The notes under the pieces were generated by a model. The model saw only the letters and a program-made list of their open reading frames with translations, ran no database searches and had not been told where the DNA came from. DNA of 6,905 nucleotides from Phycisphaerales bacterium (lineage in GTDB: Bacteria; Planctomycetota; Phycisphaerae; Phycisphaerales; SM1A02): contig SLDM01000270.1 of assembly GCA_007125255.1 (NCBI GenBank), forward strand, positions 1-6,905. Reading direction: 5' to 3'. Below are positions 5,404 through 6,905 of this stretch, piece by piece; within the stretch, counting starts at the first letter, position 1, and every line of letters begins with the position of its first letter. The translations under genes and the position numbers were made by a program.

Positions 5404-5443
5404 CGTCAGGAGGGCCGCCGGCACTGAAAACCCTATCCTGACG
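5404..5443 (+). promoter_or_regulatory. Long-stem inverted repeat in the PSP1 leader
   Basis: CGTCAGGA (5404-5411) and TCCTGACG (5436-5443) are exact reverse complements. GGG (5412-5414) can add pairs with CCC (5431-5433) across a TA bulge. The 16-base loop contains CCGCCGG. No T-run follows, so it does not look like an intrinsic terminator. It lies within the predicted leader, which makes a cis-acting RNA structure possible. Confidence 0.4.
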
Positions 5444-5500
5444 ACACTTTGCCCCTTCACGACCGATGGCACACGCCGGTGGGCCTCGTCGTGCGCGATG

Positions 5501-5515
5501 ATTGAAAGATTCAAT
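5501..5515 (+). promoter_or_regulatory. Small hairpin beside the PSP1 start codon
   Basis: ATTGAA (5501-5506) and TTCAAT (5510-5515) pair around AGA, ending two bases before the ATG at 5518. The only ribosome-site-like bases (GAAAG, 5504-5508) lie inside it. The stem is AT-rich and weak. Confidence 0.3.
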
Positions 5516-5517
5516 TC

Positions 5518-6905
5518 ATGTCCATTGTGCCCCTGCCCGTCTTCGAGGCCGATGCCGATCCGCACCATCGATCGGAGATGACCGATCAGGAAATCTACGA
5601 CCGACTCGAATCGCCCAAGACCATTGTGGTCAAGTTCGGCTTCATGAAACTGATCGGCGAGTATCCCTACGACGGCGACGCCAAGCCCGGCTGCGGTTCG
5701 AAGCTCGTCGCCCGGACCCACCGCGGCACTGAGCTCGTCGAGATGCTCACCACCACCTGCGAGAACGCCGGCTGCGCCAAGTCCATCACCCGCCGGGAAC
5801 TGCTCGATTACATCGAGAACTCCGGCGGGAAGGATTACCCGTTCTACTCCAATGGTCGCATCCTCCGCGTCGCCACCGTGGAGGACCTCAACCGCCAGTC
5901 CGCCCTCGGGCAGGAACAGCCCAGCCAGATCAAAAGGTGCAGGGAGCTCATCCGTGAATACCGGATTCCGATGAAACTCGTTGAATCCGAAGCCATTCTC
6001 GGTGGCGAGTTGCTCACCTTCTACTACATGTCTGAGGAACGGGTGGATTTTCGCGAGCTCGTCCGCCAGCTGGCTTCGGAGTTCAAGACGCGCATCGAGA
6101 TGCGGCAGGTCGGCGCCCGCGACGAAGCGCGCCTCGTCGCGGACTACGAACGCTGCGGCCAGCACTGCTGCTGCAAGAACTTCCTCAAAGTACTCAAGCC
6201 GGTCTCGATGAAGTCGGCCAAGGTGCAGAAGGCGACGCTCGACCCGCTCAAGATCTCCGGTCGGTGCGGTCGCCTGATGTGCTGTCTGCGGTACGAAGAT
6301 CAGACGTACAAGGAGCTGAAGAAGAACCTGCCCCGTCGCAACCAGCGCGTCGGTACCTCTGAAGGCCCGGGCGTGGTGGTGGACTCGAAGATTCTCGTCC
6401 AGCTCGCGCTGGTGCGGTTGGAGCACGATCATCGCGAGATCGCGGTGCCCGTCGAAGAGTTGATGGATCCGGAGAACTGCCCCGCACCCGGATCGCTCAC
6501 CAAGCCCGAGCACGAAGCCGATCCTTTGCGCGGTCTTTCCGAGAAGGACCTCAAGGACCGTACGGATGACCGAAAACGCGGGCGCCAGCGCAAACGCGGC
6601 GAGCGGAAGAGCAAGGATCAGCAGCAGGATGAGTTCCGGGCCCGATCGCGCGAGACCGATCCGGAGCGCAAGCGGCAGGATGAGCAGACCGATGCCGGTG
6701 AGAAGGGCAGGAAACCACGCCGTCGCCGCAAACCGCGTGGCGGTCGCAAGGGCGAAGGGGCCGCGCCGTCATCCGGGAAGCCCGGAGTGGAGAAGCCCGG
6801 ACCGGACAAGGCCGGATCGGAGAGGATTGATTCGCCGAAGGCGGCCCGCGACGGCGGCGGTGAGGAGGGGGAGGGCGGGAAGCCCCGGCGCAAGCGGCGA
6901 CGTCG
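5518..6905 (+). CDS. PSP1-domain protein, RicT/YaaT type, with basic disordered tail (partial, right edge)
   Basis: A cysteine-rich PSP1-family protein. In Bacillus subtilis its relative RicT (YaaT) forms the Fe-S-containing RicA-RicF-RicT complex that acts with RNase Y in mRNA maturation. The same role here is inference. 462 codons are present and the frame is open at the edge. The ATG at 5518 is forced, because an in-frame TGA lies at 5503-5505. Residues 35-50 give the family opening (TIVVKFGFMKLIGEY). Residues 163-214 form the PSP1 core (LLTFYYMSEERVDFRELVRQL then EMRQVGARDEARLV). The hallmark CGQHCCCKNFL follows (213-223), then AKVQK and DPLKISGRCGRLMCCLRYE (242-260), with Cys 213, 217-219, 250, 255 and 256 as likely cluster or metal ligands. 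Extra cysteines at 59, 81 and 86 are less usual. From about residue 340 the protein becomes a long Arg/Lys/Gly/Glu-rich tail (KPRRRRKPRGGRK and similar), predicted disordered and possibly RNA-binding. Confidence 0.93.
   Translation, partial: MSIVPLPVFEADADPHHRSEMTDQEIYDRLESPKTIVVKFGFMKLIGEYPYDGDAKPGCGSKLVARTHRGTELVEMLTTTCENAGCAKSITRRELLDYIENSGGKDYPFYSNGRILRVATVEDLNRQSALGQEQPSQIKRCRELIREYRIPMKLVESEAILGGELLTFYYMSEERVDFRELVRQLASEFKTRIEMRQVGARDEARLVADYERCGQHCCCKNFLKVLKPVSMKSAKVQKATLDPLKISGRCGRLMCCLRYEDQTYKELKKNLPRRNQRVGTSEGPGVVVDSKILVQLALVRLEHDHREIAVPVEELMDPENCPAPGSLTKPEHEADPLRGLSEKDLKDRTDDRKRGRQRKRGERKSKDQQQDEFRARSRETDPERKRQDEQTDAGEKGRKPRRRRKPRGGRKGEGAAPSSGKPGVEKPGPDKAGSERIDSPKAARDGGGEEGEGGKPRRKRRR

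Larger units (their letters stand above)
5028..5517 (+). other. Gene-poor stretch before the PSP1 gene
   Basis: These 490 bases hold no gene I can support. From left to right there is featureless sequence (5028-5180), a REP-like hairpin (5197-5216), a pyrimidine-rich tract (about 5262-5347), an extended -10 box (5360-5368), a long-stem inverted repeat (5404-5443), a very short frame (5466-5501) and a small hairpin (5501-5515) against the PSP1 start. Open frames on both strands here have low-complexity translations. Confidence 0.6.

Noticed and set aside
5308..6513. 401-codon minus-strand open frame
   Set aside because: It is antisense to the PSP1 gene, whose plus-strand protein has clear family motifs. 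Long antisense frames are common in GC-rich coding DNA.

Overview
The window looks like chromosomal DNA from a GC-rich, Gram-negative-type bacterium. The best guess is a planctomycete, possibly of the Phycisphaerae. This rests on the form of Der (an unusual insertion in its first GTPase domain), a PSP1-family protein with a long Arg/Lys-rich tail, and an extracytoplasmic sigma/anti-sigma/fasciclin locus. It is an impression from protein style, not a phylogenetic result. I see no mobile element, CRISPR array, tRNA or rRNA.

Left part, minus strand (positions 2405 down to 1): three co-directional genes read fasciclin protein -> ECF sigma factor of SigK type -> RskA-like membrane anti-sigma factor, the last cut by the window edge. 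Sigma and anti-sigma overlap by ATGA with a strong Shine-Dalgarno, so they are very probably translated together. The fasciclin protein is an exported two-domain FAS1 protein. It resembles the secreted MPT70/MPT83 type that SigK/RskA controls in mycobacteria, so the cluster may be a compact envelope-signalling unit with its own target.

Middle: a 482-base divergent intergenic region (2406-2887) holds a 14-bp tandem repeat, a 12-bp palindrome, a possible short ORF and a -10-like box. It separates the cluster from der on the plus strand (2888-4357), which encodes the double GTPase needed for 50S ribosome assembly.

Right part, plus strand: after der comes a 214-base gap ending in three direct repeats that run into the start of a small zinc-ribbon protein with three predicted membrane segments (4572-5027). 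Next is a 490-base gene-poor stretch (5028-5517) with a REP-like hairpin, a pyrimidine-rich tract, an extended -10 box and a structured leader. It leads into a PSP1/RicT-type cysteine-rich protein (5518 to the right edge, incomplete). Der and the PSP1 protein are linked to ribosome assembly and RNA processing respectively, but nothing in the sequence shows they share an operon.
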